In this document: positions 51,937 through 60,441 of the stretch, piece after piece
Layout: each line of letters begins with the position of its first letter
Position numbering within the stretch: the stretch's first letter is position 1
Assembly: GCF_047324175.1 (NCBI RefSeq)
Contig: NZ_CP178732.1
Location: forward strand, 2,914,001-2,978,000
DNA length: 64,000 nt
Direction: 5' to 3'
Origin: Acerihabitans sp015654925
GTDB taxonomy: Bacteria > Pseudomonadota > Gammaproteobacteria > Enterobacterales > Enterobacteriaceae
Notes under the pieces: model-generated
The model's input: the letters and a program-made list of their open reading frames with translations, nothing else
Told to the model about the DNA's origin: nothing
The model's database searches: none
Made by a program: the position numbers and the translations under genes

Positions 51937-52884
51937 GTGCCTGATATGAAGCTTTTTGCTGGTAACGCCACCCCGGAACTAGCACAACGTATTGCCAACC
52001 GTTTATATACCAGCCTTGGTGACGCCGCTGTAGGTCGCTTTAGCGATGGCGAAGTCAGCGTGCAAATCAATGAAAATGTACGCGGTGGTGATATTTTCAT
52101 CATCCAGTCCACCTGTGCGCCGACCAACGATAACCTGATGGAACTGGTTGTCATGGTCGACGCGTTGCGCCGGGCATCCGCCGGGCGTATCACCGCCGTA
52201 ATCCCCTACTTCGGTTATGCCCGCCAGGACCGTCGCGTACGTTCCGCCCGCGTTCCCATCACCGCCAAAGTGGTCGCCGACTTTCTGTCAAGCGTAGGCG
52301 TTGACCGGGTGCTGACGGTGGACTTGCACGCGGAACAGATCCAGGGCTTCTTCGACGTCCCGGTTGATAACGTATTCGGCAGCCCGATTCTGCTGGAAGA
52401 TATGTTGCAGCAGGACCTGGAAAACCCGATTGTGGTTTCGCCGGATATCGGCGGCGTGGTCCGCGCCCGCGCCATCGCCAAGCTGCTCAACGATACCGAT
52501 ATGGCCATCATCGACAAACGCCGTCCACGGGCCAACGTCTCGCAGGTGATGCACATCATCGGCGACGTGGCGGGTCGTGACTGCGTGCTGGTGGATGATA
52601 TGATCGATACCGGCGGCACTTTGTGCAAAGCGGCTGAAGCGCTTAAAGACCGCGGCGCCAAGCGCGTTTTTGCTTATGCCACCCATCCGATTTTTTCCGG
52701 TAATGCCTACGAAAATATCCAGAATTCGGTTATCGATGAAGTGATTGTTTGCGATACCATTCCCCTGGACCCGAAAATTAAAGCCTTACCGAATGTCCGC
52801 ACCCTGACCTTGTCGGGCATGCTGGCCGAAGCCATTCGTCGCATCAGCAACGAAGAATCCATTTCCGCCATGTTCGAGCATTAA
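51937..52884 (+). CDS. prs: Ribose-phosphate pyrophosphokinase
   Basis: Makes PRPP from ribose 5-phosphate and ATP for nucleotides, NAD, His and Trp. The 315-residue product starts at a GTG, as in E. coli, with GAGG upstream. It has Tyr-Ala-Arg-Gln-Asp-Arg-Arg (ATP flag), Asp-Leu-His-Ala-Glu-Gln-Ile-Gln-Gly-Phe-Phe (metal site) and the PRPP loop Val-Asp-Asp-Met-Ile-Asp-Thr-Gly-Gly-Thr near residue 220. Confidence 0.97.
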   Translation: MPDMKLFAGNATPELAQRIANRLYTSLGDAAVGRFSDGEVSVQINENVRGGDIFIIQSTCAPTNDNLMELVVMVDALRRASAGRITAVIPYFGYARQDRRVRSARVPITAKVVADFLSSVGVDRVLTVDLHAEQIQGFFDVPVDNVFGSPILLEDMLQQDLENPIVVSPDIGGVVRARAIAKLLNDTDMAIIDKRRPRANVSQVMHIIGDVAGRDCVLVDDMIDTGGTLCKAAEALKDRGAKRVFAYATHPIFSGNAYENIQNSVIDEVIVCDTIPLDPKIKALPNVRTLTLSGMLAEAIRRISNEESISAMFEH

Positions 52885-53110
52885 TCTTTACCGCCGCCGC
52901 CGAGGCGGCGCGCCAGGCGCGCGATCCCCGGCAGGACGCTTAAGGATGGCTCTGCCATGATGTTGCCAGCCATCTCTCCGGATACGGGCCGCCAGGCCCG
53001 CCCGTAAAAAAAAATCCCGAACCAGCAGTGCGGGTCCAGGATTGGGAGAATAAAAAATGCTCGGTATTGTTATTTTTCTGGAAGACAATTAACCCGCTGA
53101 GCCAGGGTGA

Positions 53111-53380
53111 TTAATGGTGTCCGCTACGACGGCAGCGATCGTCGAACCGGCGGTGCCACCAGTAGCGATCGGATATGCGTTCATGGCCGCCCATACGTGC
53201 GCCGGCAACCCACAGCAGCGCGCCGATAAAAATGCCCATAATCGCGGCATGCGCAACCAGCGGGGTGAAGTGCAGCTGGGGCAGCTGATTTAATACCGAG
53301 CATCCCAACCCGACAATCATCATGACCATGCCCACACCCATCAGACCGTTACCACACAAGAGTGCTGATTTACGTTTCAT
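53111..53380 (-). CDS. ychH: Stress-induced membrane protein YchH
   Basis: An 89-residue protein with two membrane segments (residues 10-30 and 42-62) and the conserved tail with Gly-Ala-Arg-Met-Gly-Gly-His-Glu and Asp-Arg-Tyr-Trp-Trp. GGAGGTGA lies before the ATG. E. coli YchH is induced by cadmium, peroxide and acid. It is convergent with prs. Confidence 0.92.
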   Translation of the reverse strand: MKRKSALLCGNGLMGVGMVMMIVGLGCSVLNQLPQLHFTPLVAHAAIMGIFIGALLWVAGARMGGHERISDRYWWHRRFDDRCRRSGHH

Positions 53381-54075
53381 CGTTCACCTCCGGGTTAATC
53401 AATGAAATCGAGAACTTTTTTCTCTTAGTCATTATCTGGTTAAAGTATAGTCACCGGATGGCTGAGAGCATCGTGCCCGCGATCACAGAGTCGCAAATTA
53501 ATCACACAAATCGTTAAACAATTTCTTTTTTCATATCAGCATGCTTAATGGGATTGGCGGCGACTTATCTTGCCGGCGGAAGCTTGTTGTCACATTCAGT
53601 CCGACTTTTTTACTTAATTGAACACCGGATCACAATCAGGTGCGGCGGGCGGCGTCATGATCGTGCAGGAGACAGGAGGTGACTATGTACACTGACGATC
53701 TGGAAGTCATGTCCACCATGGCGATAGCCCTGACGATTATCGCGCTGTTTTGCGCGTTGCTTTGATGGCCCGCGCGCGCAAACGAGGCGGTTTGCAGGCT
53801 CGCGCCGCAGAGCGGGCGGCGCCGTTATAAGGCGAGAAACATAGCAAAGCGGGGTAAATACCGTTGCGCCGATAATATGCGATGCACATCCCCTGCTCTG
53901 ATAATCAGGCAGGATGAAGATGGCTGACGCAGTGCAATATGCGCGCGCCTTAATTTCATCGCCGAATCCCTTTTATCCACCGGCGTTCCCCCCAGCCATC
54001 GTGTCCGATATTATCAGCCCATGCCCGCTTACGAAAACGATAATAATAACGCCTTGACTAACGTGGGGTTAACTG
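53381..54075. other. Long gap upstream of ychH, holding a small-protein gene
   Basis: About 700 bases with the ychH promoter at the left, the 26-residue ORF at 53685 in the middle and the BKACE promoter at the right. A further 47-codon frame (53914-54057) lacks a good ribosome site and was not called. Confidence 0.5.
53685..53765 (+). CDS. 26-residue putative membrane peptide
   Basis: The ATG at 53685 is preceded by AGGAGGTGA, an almost perfect Shine-Dalgarno, at the best distance. Twenty-six codons encode an acidic start (Met-Tyr-Thr-Asp-Asp-Leu-Glu-Val) followed by one hydrophobic helix and then TGA. The ribosome site is much stronger than chance would give. I do not recognise the peptide. 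Confidence 0.6.
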   Translation: MYTDDLEVMSTMAIALTIIALFCALL

Positions 54076-54798
54076 ATGATCATCCAAGCCTGTATTAATG
54101 GTGCCCGTTCAGCAGAATATCACCCGCAGCTGCCCCTGACGCCGGTGGCCATGGCCGCGGCGGCGCGCGGGTGCGTCCTGGCCGGCGCGGCGGAAATCCA
54201 TCTGCATATCCGCGATCGCCAGGGCAAGGAATCGCTGGCCGCCGCCGATGTGGCGGCAACCGTCCAGGAAATCAGGCGCGCCTGCCCCGGCACGCTGCTG
54301 GGCATATCCACCGGGGAATGGATTGAAAACGCTATGGAACGGACGCTGTCTTGCATCCGGCAATGGCGCGTCGGCCCCGACTACGCCTCGGTGAACCTGG
54401 GCGAATCCGGCGCCCTGCCGGTGATGCGGCAGCTACGGGCCGCAGGCGTAGGCATAGAAGCCGGCCTGGGTTCGCTGGCGGATGCGGAAAAATTGCTGGC
54501 GTCGGGCTTCCTGCCGCAGGTATTGCGGATTTTAATTGAATTAGAGCGGCAGGATGTCGTCCAGGCCATGGCGCAGGCCCATGGCATCATGGGATTGCTG
54601 GCCGGCCAGCGAGTACGGCGCCCGTGGCTGCTGCACGGCTTTGACGCCACGGTCTGGCCCCTGGCCGCCCTGGCCCTGGGCCAGGGAATATCGACCCGGG
54701 TGGGACTGGAGGATAGCCGCTATCTCCCCTATGGACAGCTGGCCGCCGACAACGCGGCGCTGGTCGCGGCGGCCATGGCGATAAAGCACCCTGGCTAA
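54076..54798 (+). CDS. BKACE-family beta-keto acid cleavage enzyme (short form)
   Basis: A 240-residue member of the DUF849/BKACE family, zinc enzymes that condense beta-keto acids with acetyl-CoA (for example Kce of lysine fermentation). The first metal motif, Glu-Ile-His-Leu-His-Ile-Arg-Asp, is intact near residues 40-47. A late Gly-Leu-Glu-Asp-Ser may hold the third ligand. Typical members have 270-300 residues, so a part of the middle is shorter here. The substrate is unknown, and no ORF for a partner enzyme lies beside it. Confidence 0.78.
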   Translation: MIIQACINGARSAEYHPQLPLTPVAMAAAARGCVLAGAAEIHLHIRDRQGKESLAAADVAATVQEIRRACPGTLLGISTGEWIENAMERTLSCIRQWRVGPDYASVNLGESGALPVMRQLRAAGVGIEAGLGSLADAEKLLASGFLPQVLRILIELERQDVVQAMAQAHGIMGLLAGQRVRRPWLLHGFDATVWPLAALALGQGISTRVGLEDSRYLPYGQLAADNAALVAAAMAIKHPG

Positions 54799-55013
54799 CA
54801 ACCTGGTTAAAAAAACGGCTGGCTGCCTGCGCCGCGCAGCCATGGCGTACCGAAGAAACCCGCCCCGTTTTGCGCCGTCCGGGTATAAATCTGCTAACAT
54901 GGCCGCCTGATTGCGATATGCCGGGCGCGCGCGCAAGTTTATCGGACCTCCCCGGCGCGACCTATCAAAAACTGATTAATTAATTTATTGAAATAATTGA
55001 GAATTATAGCGTA

Positions 55014-55598
55014 ATGACTATCAAATTGATTGTGGGTCTGGCCAATCCCGGCGCCGAATACGCCGCCACCAGACACAACGCCGGCGCCTGGTATGTCGAT
55101 TTGCTGGCGCGGCAGTTTCGCCAGTCCCTCAAGGAAGAAAGCAAATTCTATGGCTATACCGGCCGTTTAACCCTCGCCGACCAGGATGTGCGCCTGCTGG
55201 TGCCCACCACCTTTATGAACTTGAGCGGCAAGGCCGTGGCGGCCATGGCCGCTTTTTACCGGGTATTGCCCGAAGAGATCCTGGTGGCCCACGATGAGCT
55301 GGATTTATTGCCGGGCAACGCCCGGTTAAAGCTGGGCGGCGGCCACGGCGGCCATAACGGCCTGAAGGATATTATCAGCCGGCTGGGCAACAACCCCAAT
55401 TTCCACCGGTTGCGCATCGGCATCGGCCACCCGGGGGATAAAACCAAAGTGGTGGGGTTTGTGCTGGGCAAACCCCCGGCCGGCGAGCTGGCGCTAATCG
55501 ATCAGGCGATTAACGAAGCGGTGAGCTGTACCGGCCTTTTACTGCAGGACGGCCCGGTAAAAGCCATGAACCGCCTGCACAGCTTTAAAGCGGTTTAA
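55014..55598 (+). CDS. pth: Peptidyl-tRNA hydrolase
   Basis: Releases tRNA from peptidyl-tRNAs dropped by ribosomes. The 194-residue product has Gly-Leu-Ala-Asn-Pro-Gly-Ala-Glu-Tyr-x-x-Thr-Arg-His-Asn-Ala-Gly near the start (catalytic His), Thr-Phe-Met-Asn-Leu-Ser-Gly near residue 65 and His-Asp-Glu-Leu-Asp-Leu near 93. In E. coli it precedes ychF; here a SulP gene is inserted between, on the other strand. Confidence 0.96.
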   Translation: MTIKLIVGLANPGAEYAATRHNAGAWYVDLLARQFRQSLKEESKFYGYTGRLTLADQDVRLLVPTTFMNLSGKAVAAMAAFYRVLPEEILVAHDELDLLPGNARLKLGGGHGGHNGLKDIISRLGNNPNFHRLRIGIGHPGDKTKVVGFVLGKPPAGELALIDQAINEAVSCTGLLLQDGPVKAMNRLHSFKAV

Positions 55599-55605
55599 AT
55601 ACCGA

Positions 55606-57069
55606 TTAAGCGGCCGGTTCGTCCAGTTCATGGCTGCAAAACGGTCCGGCCCGCCGCAACAGCGCAATACACTCCGCGCTAAGATGGCGTAAGCGGATCT
55701 GTTTGCCGGCCGCCAAATATCGCGCGGTCAGTTTATCTACCGCCTCGACGCCGCTGGCATCAATCACTCGCGTACGGGCAAAATCCAGCACCACGCATGC
55801 CGGATCGTTGGCGGGCGCAAACAACTCGGCAAAGGCGGTCGCCGACCCAAAAAACAGCGGCCCGTCCAGATGATAGACCACTTCATCCGCTAGGCGCCGT
55901 TCGCAGTGGCTGATACGGATACGCGCCTGTTGCCAGGCAAACACCAGCGCCGAGATAATGACGCCTGATATCACCGCCACCGCCAGATCGGTAAAGAGGG
56001 TAATCACCGTCACCGCCACCAGGACCAGCGCGTCCGCGCGCGGCATACGGCGAATGCGCTTCAGAGAACTCCATTCGAAGGTATTGATGCAAACCATAAA
56101 CATAATGCCCGCCAGCGCCGCTACCGGCAGAACGGCGATATAATCCGACAGGCTGACCACAAAAATAATCAGTAACAGCGCGGCCACCGTACCCGAGATG
56201 CGGCTGCGTCCCCCGGAAGTGAAATTGATGATTGACTGACCTATCATCGCACAGCCGGCAAAACTGCCGAACAGGCCGCACAGCACATTGCCCGCGCCCT
56301 GGGCCAGGCATTCCCGGTTGCCGGAGCCTTTTTTACCGCCCATTTCATCCAGCACCGTGAGGGTGAGCAGCGATTCAATCAAACCGACAAAAGCGATAAT
56401 CACCGCATAGGGCAATACGACTTTCAGCGTCGCCAGGTTCAATGGCACATCCGGCCAGGTAAACGCCGGCAGGCTACCGGAAATATCCGCCAGGTCGCCG
56501 ACCCGTTTGGTATCGATATCCAGACCTATCACTACCGCGCTGACGATCAGCAGCGCCGCCAGCGAGCCGGGGATAGCCCGGCTGATTTTAGGAAACCCCC
56601 AGATTATCAGCATCGCCAGGGCCACCAGCGCATACATGACCGGCCCCTGCCCGCGTATCATCGGCCACTGCGCCATCATAATGACAATAGCCAGGCCGTT
56701 GACAAAACCATAAATCGCCGGCAGCGGCACCAGGCGGATAAATTTCCCCAGCCTGAGCAGGCCGATAAGCAGTTGTATCGCCCCGGCCAGCAGCGTCGCC
56801 CACAGGACATAATCCAGGCCGTACCGGGCGGCCAGGCTGGCCAACACTACGACGATGGCGCCGGTGGCGCCGGATATCATGCCCGGCTTGCCGCCGAATA
56901 AGGCGGTGACCAGCCCCAGGATAAAAGCGGTATGCAGGCCGATTATCGGCGATAATCCCGCCACCAGGGAAAAGGCGACCGCCTCGGGAATCAGCGCTAC
57001 CGCCACTACCGAGCCTGACAGTACGTCGTTTTTAACGTCGGCCAGGGGCAAAGACTTCAGATGAAACAT
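55606..57069 (-). CDS. SulP family anion transporter with STAS domain
   Basis: A 487-residue permease with about 12 membrane helices (residues 15-385) and a C-terminal STAS domain (about 400-480). The start at 57069 gives the usual N-terminus (Leu-Ala-Asp-Val-Lys-Asn-Asp) although the frame opens 11 codons further. Family blocks Leu-Ile-Pro-Glu-Ala-Val-Ala-Phe-Ser and Ile-Ser-Gly-Ala-Thr-Gly-Ala-Ile are visible. Substrates of the group include sulfate, bicarbonate and dicarboxylates. It is only distantly like DauA at 42.9 kb, and is convergent with pth. Confidence 0.88.
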   Translation of the reverse strand: MFHLKSLPLADVKNDVLSGSVVAVALIPEAVAFSLVAGLSPIIGLHTAFILGLVTALFGGKPGMISGATGAIVVVLASLAARYGLDYVLWATLLAGAIQLLIGLLRLGKFIRLVPLPAIYGFVNGLAIVIMMAQWPMIRGQGPVMYALVALAMLIIWGFPKISRAIPGSLAALLIVSAVVIGLDIDTKRVGDLADISGSLPAFTWPDVPLNLATLKVVLPYAVIIAFVGLIESLLTLTVLDEMGGKKGSGNRECLAQGAGNVLCGLFGSFAGCAMIGQSIINFTSGGRSRISGTVAALLLIIFVVSLSDYIAVLPVAALAGIMFMVCINTFEWSSLKRIRRMPRADALVLVAVTVITLFTDLAVAVISGVIISALVFAWQQARIRISHCERRLADEVVYHLDGPLFFGSATAFAELFAPANDPACVVLDFARTRVIDASGVEAVDKLTARYLAAGKQIRLRHLSAECIALLRRAGPFCSHELDEPAA

Positions 57070-57462
57070 GGTAATATTCCAGCAGCCAGACCGGAATACC
57101 AAGGTATGCCGGGAAGGTAAACAGCACAGCGAGTGATGACACCGCTAAACCAGGAGAAGGCGCGGCAGAATAGCCGTCGTCGGACGGCGGGCCATGCTGC
57201 TGGCAACCTATTTATAACATCGCTAAGTATCCCGGTTAACCGGCCGCAACTCAAGCTTAACATCCCACCGGCGCCGCCTTGAAGGATGATTCGGACTTAA
57301 CGGAGCGGCAAGCGGCGGCGCGGGTCACGGCGTCCGCATGATCCGGGCCGCCGCCAATCGAGTTATGGCCGTTTTATGTGTATAATAATGGCTTGCGTTG
57401 TCGATTGTCCCGTCAGCCAAACTTAACCGTCTGATAATAAAGCTATTTAAGGTGATATAACC
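57070..57462. other. Divergent region between the SulP gene and ychF
   Basis: A gap of 393 bases. A TATAAT at 57381-57386 is a likely -10 of the ychF promoter, without a good -35. Nothing else was identified. Confidence 0.5.
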
Positions 57463-58554
57463 ATGGGTTTCAAATGCGGCATCGTGGGTCTGCCCAACGT
57501 GGGTAAGTCCACGCTATTCAATGCATTGACCAAAGCGGGAATCGAAGCAGCCAATTTCCCGTTTTGCACTATCGAACCGAATACCGGTATCGTACCGATG
57601 CCCGATCCGCGCATGGATCAACTGGCCGCCATCGTCAAGCCGCAGCGTATCGTACCCACCACCATGGAATTTGTTGATATCGCCGGCCTGGTTAAAGGGG
57701 CGTCGAAAGGCGAAGGCCTGGGCAACCAGTTCCTGACCAATATTCGCGAAACCGAGGCCATCGGCCACGTGGTGCGCTGCTTTGAGAACGACAACATCAT
57801 CCATGTCGCCGGTAAAGTCGATCCCGTGGACGATATCGATGTCATCAACACCGAACTGGCGCTGTCCGACCTGGATGCCTGCGAACGCGCCATCTTCCGG
57901 GTGCAAAAACGCGCCAAGGGCGGTGATAAAGACGCCAGGATTGAGCTGTCCGCCCTGGAAAAATGCCTGCCGCACCTGAGCGAAGCCGGCATGCTGCGCA
58001 CGCTTGATCTGAGTGATGAAGAAAAGGCGGCCATCCGCTATTTAAGCTTCCTGACCCTTAAACCCACCATGTATATCGCCAACGTCAACGAAGACGGCTA
58101 CGAGAATAATCCGTACCTGGATAAAGTCCGCGCCATCGCCGACGCCGAAGGGTCGGTCGTGGTGGCGGTATGCGCGGCGGTTGAGTCGGATATCGCCGAG
58201 CTGGAAGAAGAAGAGCGCGCCGAGTTCATGGCCGAACTGGGCCTGGAAGAGCCGGGGCTGAACCGGGTGATCCGCGCCGGTTATGAATTGCTGAACCTGC
58301 AAACCTACTTCACCGCCGGGGTAAAAGAAGTGCGCGCCTGGACCATTCCGGTGGGCGCCACCGCGCCGCAGGCGGCGGGCAAAATCCATACCGACTTCGA
58401 GAAAGGTTTTATCCGCGCCCAGACCATCGCTTTTGACGACTTTATCACCTATAAGGGTGAACAAGGCGCCAAGGAAGCCGGCAAGATGCGCTCCGAAGGC
58501 AAAGAGTATGTGGTCAAGGACGGCGACGTAATGAACTTCCTGTTCAACGTCTAA
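57463..58554 (+). CDS. ychF: Redox-regulated ATPase YchF
   Basis: An Obg-related ATPase of 363 residues that binds ribosomes and affects oxidative stress tolerance. The P-loop Gly-Leu-Pro-Asn-Val-Gly-Lys-Ser-Thr lies near residue 8, Asp-Ile-Ala-Gly-Leu-Val follows near 68, and Asn-Val-Asn-Glu-Asp near 205 replaces the usual NKxD, which explains its preference for ATP. The C-terminal TGS domain is complete. It is the last conserved gene of the 27 min block. Confidence 0.96.
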   Translation: MGFKCGIVGLPNVGKSTLFNALTKAGIEAANFPFCTIEPNTGIVPMPDPRMDQLAAIVKPQRIVPTTMEFVDIAGLVKGASKGEGLGNQFLTNIRETEAIGHVVRCFENDNIIHVAGKVDPVDDIDVINTELALSDLDACERAIFRVQKRAKGGDKDARIELSALEKCLPHLSEAGMLRTLDLSDEEKAAIRYLSFLTLKPTMYIANVNEDGYENNPYLDKVRAIADAEGSVVVAVCAAVESDIAELEEEERAEFMAELGLEEPGLNRVIRAGYELLNLQTYFTAGVKEVRAWTIPVGATAPQAAGKIHTDFEKGFIRAQTIAFDDFITYKGEQGAKEAGKMRSEGKEYVVKDGDVMNFLFNV

Positions 58555-58611
58555 ATGGCTTTGGTTGTCTCATGACATCCCGGGATGTTTCATAAAGACG
58601 GATCAATATTA

Positions 58612-58638
58612 TAAAATCCACGCAATTGCGTGGATTTT
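58612..58638 (+). terminator. Terminator of ychF
   Basis: AAAATCCACGCAA / TTGCGTGGATTTT hairpin with a T-run, about 60 bases after the ychF stop. It marks the end of the conserved block. Confidence 0.85.
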
Positions 58639-58722
58639 TGTTTATAAATCGAGGACGTAAGCGGAACAAATGCCAGAAACAGTGGCGGTTGCCGGCAGGG
58701 CCGCTCAACGCGTCGAGGCCGT

Positions 58723-59322
58723 TCATTCCAGCCACATCGGAATAATTGAAATAGCGAGCAGCATGCCCAAGATGGCGTTGAGCGCATGCCATTGCGTATC
58801 TGTCTGAAGAAGGCGGGCAAGTAGCAAGCCGGCGATGCACCAGAGGGACAGTGAAAAGACTGCCGCGAGCCCGAACGAACATCCGAGGATGAACGCGAGA
58901 CGTGATGGTTCGGCCGCAAGCGAGGCGAAAGAGGCGGCGGCTCCCAAGGTCATCGCCCACCCTTTCGGGTTGTGCCAAACTAGCCAAACCGCACCGAAGA
59001 ATCTCGCGGGCCTGGCGATGTTGGAATGCAAATGTGGTGGGCCGCTGCGCGCCATTTTCCATGAGAGCCATAATAGGTAGAGTGTGCCGACGAGCTTCAT
59101 GGCAAGCTGGAGGGATGGAAACGCCAAAACAGCGCCCCCCAATCCAGCGGCAGCCCCAGCGGCCATGGAAGCAAGACCCACCGCGATCCCCCCCATGAAT
59201 GGCAAGGAACGGCGATAGCCAAAATGGGCGCCGGACGCGGTGGCTAACGTCGTAGCGCCGCCTGGTGTAATCGTGGACACAATGACAAACAGAACAAGCG
59301 GCAGAACTTCAGCGACTGACAT
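58723..59322 (-). CDS. LysE/RhtB family exporter
   Basis: A 199-residue membrane protein with about six helices, of the LysE/RhtB family of amino acid and small-metabolite exporters. The N-terminal Thr-Pro-Gly-Gly-Ala-Thr-Thr-Leu near residue 20 and Pro-Lys-Gly-Trp near residue 120 are family features. It is divergent from a LysR regulator, the usual arrangement for a regulated exporter. The substrate is unknown. Confidence 0.85.
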   Translation of the reverse strand: MSVAEVLPLVLFVIVSTITPGGATTLATASGAHFGYRRSLPFMGGIAVGLASMAAGAAAGLGGAVLAFPSLQLAMKLVGTLYLLWLSWKMARSGPPHLHSNIARPARFFGAVWLVWHNPKGWAMTLGAAASFASLAAEPSRLAFILGCSFGLAAVFSLSLWCIAGLLLARLLQTDTQWHALNAILGMLLAISIIPMWLE

Positions 59323-59386
59323 TCAATCCTCCAAACGTGTTGGGGAAAGTCTATCGTGGCACCATGTATAACTGAATCTCATATTG

Positions 59387-59399
59387 TGCATGCCATGCA
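59387..59399. promoter_or_regulatory. Candidate operator of the LysR regulator
   Basis: TGCATG-C-CATGCA is a perfect 13-base palindrome within the 98-base divergent region of the exporter and its LysR gene, close to the regulator start. Its role as an operator is inferred from position only. Confidence 0.4.
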
Positions 59400-59420
59400 T
59401 TACGAGTCATAATACAAGGC

Positions 59421-60269
59421 ATGGCTCGCAATCTTGACGTCACCCTACTTCGCACCTTCGTCGCCGTCGCCGATCGCGCCAGCATGACGGCGGCCGGAAA
59501 CGCCCTGCATCTTACGCAGAGCGCGGTCAGCCAGCAGATTGCCCGGCTGGAGGACTTGTCCGGCGCATTATTTATTCGTGAGAAGAGGACTCTCCGTCTG
59601 ACATCAAACGGAGAGCGGTTCCTGGTAAAGGCCAGGCGCCTGGTTACTCTTAATGACGAGTTGTGGGCCGATATGGCGGAAGGACCAATAGATGGACTGG
59701 TCCGCCTTGGCGCCCCTTATGATTTAGTAGGGACCTGGCTGCCCCCGATTCTCAAGATCTTTTCACAAGCGCACCCTAATGTGGATATCAAGCTTGTTTG
59801 TCTTGCGTCCCCTGAACTTTTGACCGCCATTACCGATGGCGCGCTGGATCTCGCCCTAATCGAGGAGCCGGTTGGGAAGTCAGATGGTGAATGCTTGGCG
59901 GTTGATCGTCTGGTCTGGGTCGGCGCTAAGGGAGGCGCGGCGTATCTGAAGACCCCGCTTCCGGTTTCTATGGTTGCGGAAACCTGCGCTTTCCGTCCCG
60001 TTGTTTTGCAGGCTCTCGGTGAATGCGATCTTGCCTGGCGCACAATGTTCGAGAGTGGCAGCATTGATGCGACACGCGCCACGGTTCGGGCCGATCTTGC
60101 CGTAACGGTGTGGCTGGCTTCGACCGTTCCGGACGATCTCAATATTCTCCCCTTTGGTGAGAACTTGCCTAAACTTCCCTCGTTCGCAATTAATCTTTAC
60201 CACGCGAAAGGGCTGCTTCCGCGCGCAGTCGGTGAACTCAGACGGCAAATACGGCATAGTGTCGCGTAG
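59421..60269 (+). CDS. LysR-family transcriptional regulator
   Basis: A 282-residue LysR-type regulator: a winged helix-turn-helix at residues 5-65 (Thr-Ala-Ala-Gly-Asn-Ala-Leu-His-Leu-Thr-Gln-Ser-Ala-Val-Ser-Gln-Gln) and a periplasmic-binding-like effector domain. It is divergent from the LysE-type exporter, 98 bases away, and probably controls it in response to the exported compound. Confidence 0.9.
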   Translation: MARNLDVTLLRTFVAVADRASMTAAGNALHLTQSAVSQQIARLEDLSGALFIREKRTLRLTSNGERFLVKARRLVTLNDELWADMAEGPIDGLVRLGAPYDLVGTWLPPILKIFSQAHPNVDIKLVCLASPELLTAITDGALDLALIEEPVGKSDGECLAVDRLVWVGAKGGAAYLKTPLPVSMVAETCAFRPVVLQALGECDLAWRTMFESGSIDATRATVRADLAVTVWLASTVPDDLNILPFGENLPKLPSFAINLYHAKGLLPRAVGELRRQIRHSVA

Positions 60270-60441
60270 CGTAGCGCCGCTCGATGAGAATGTCGCAATT
60301 ACAGGCTCTGGCAATGCGCCTGGACGAACCCAAGCGCGTCCAGAACCCGCAATAAAGAACAATAGCCCCCGCCGAAGGGCGGGGCTTGAAGAGCGGATAG
60401 CGCCGGCTGACGCGGCCCAGGCCGGTAAGATCTACGTGGTT

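Noticed and set aside
53914..54057. 47-codon frame upstream of the BKACE gene
   Set aside because: The start has only a weak, too close AGG and the product is proline-rich with no pattern.
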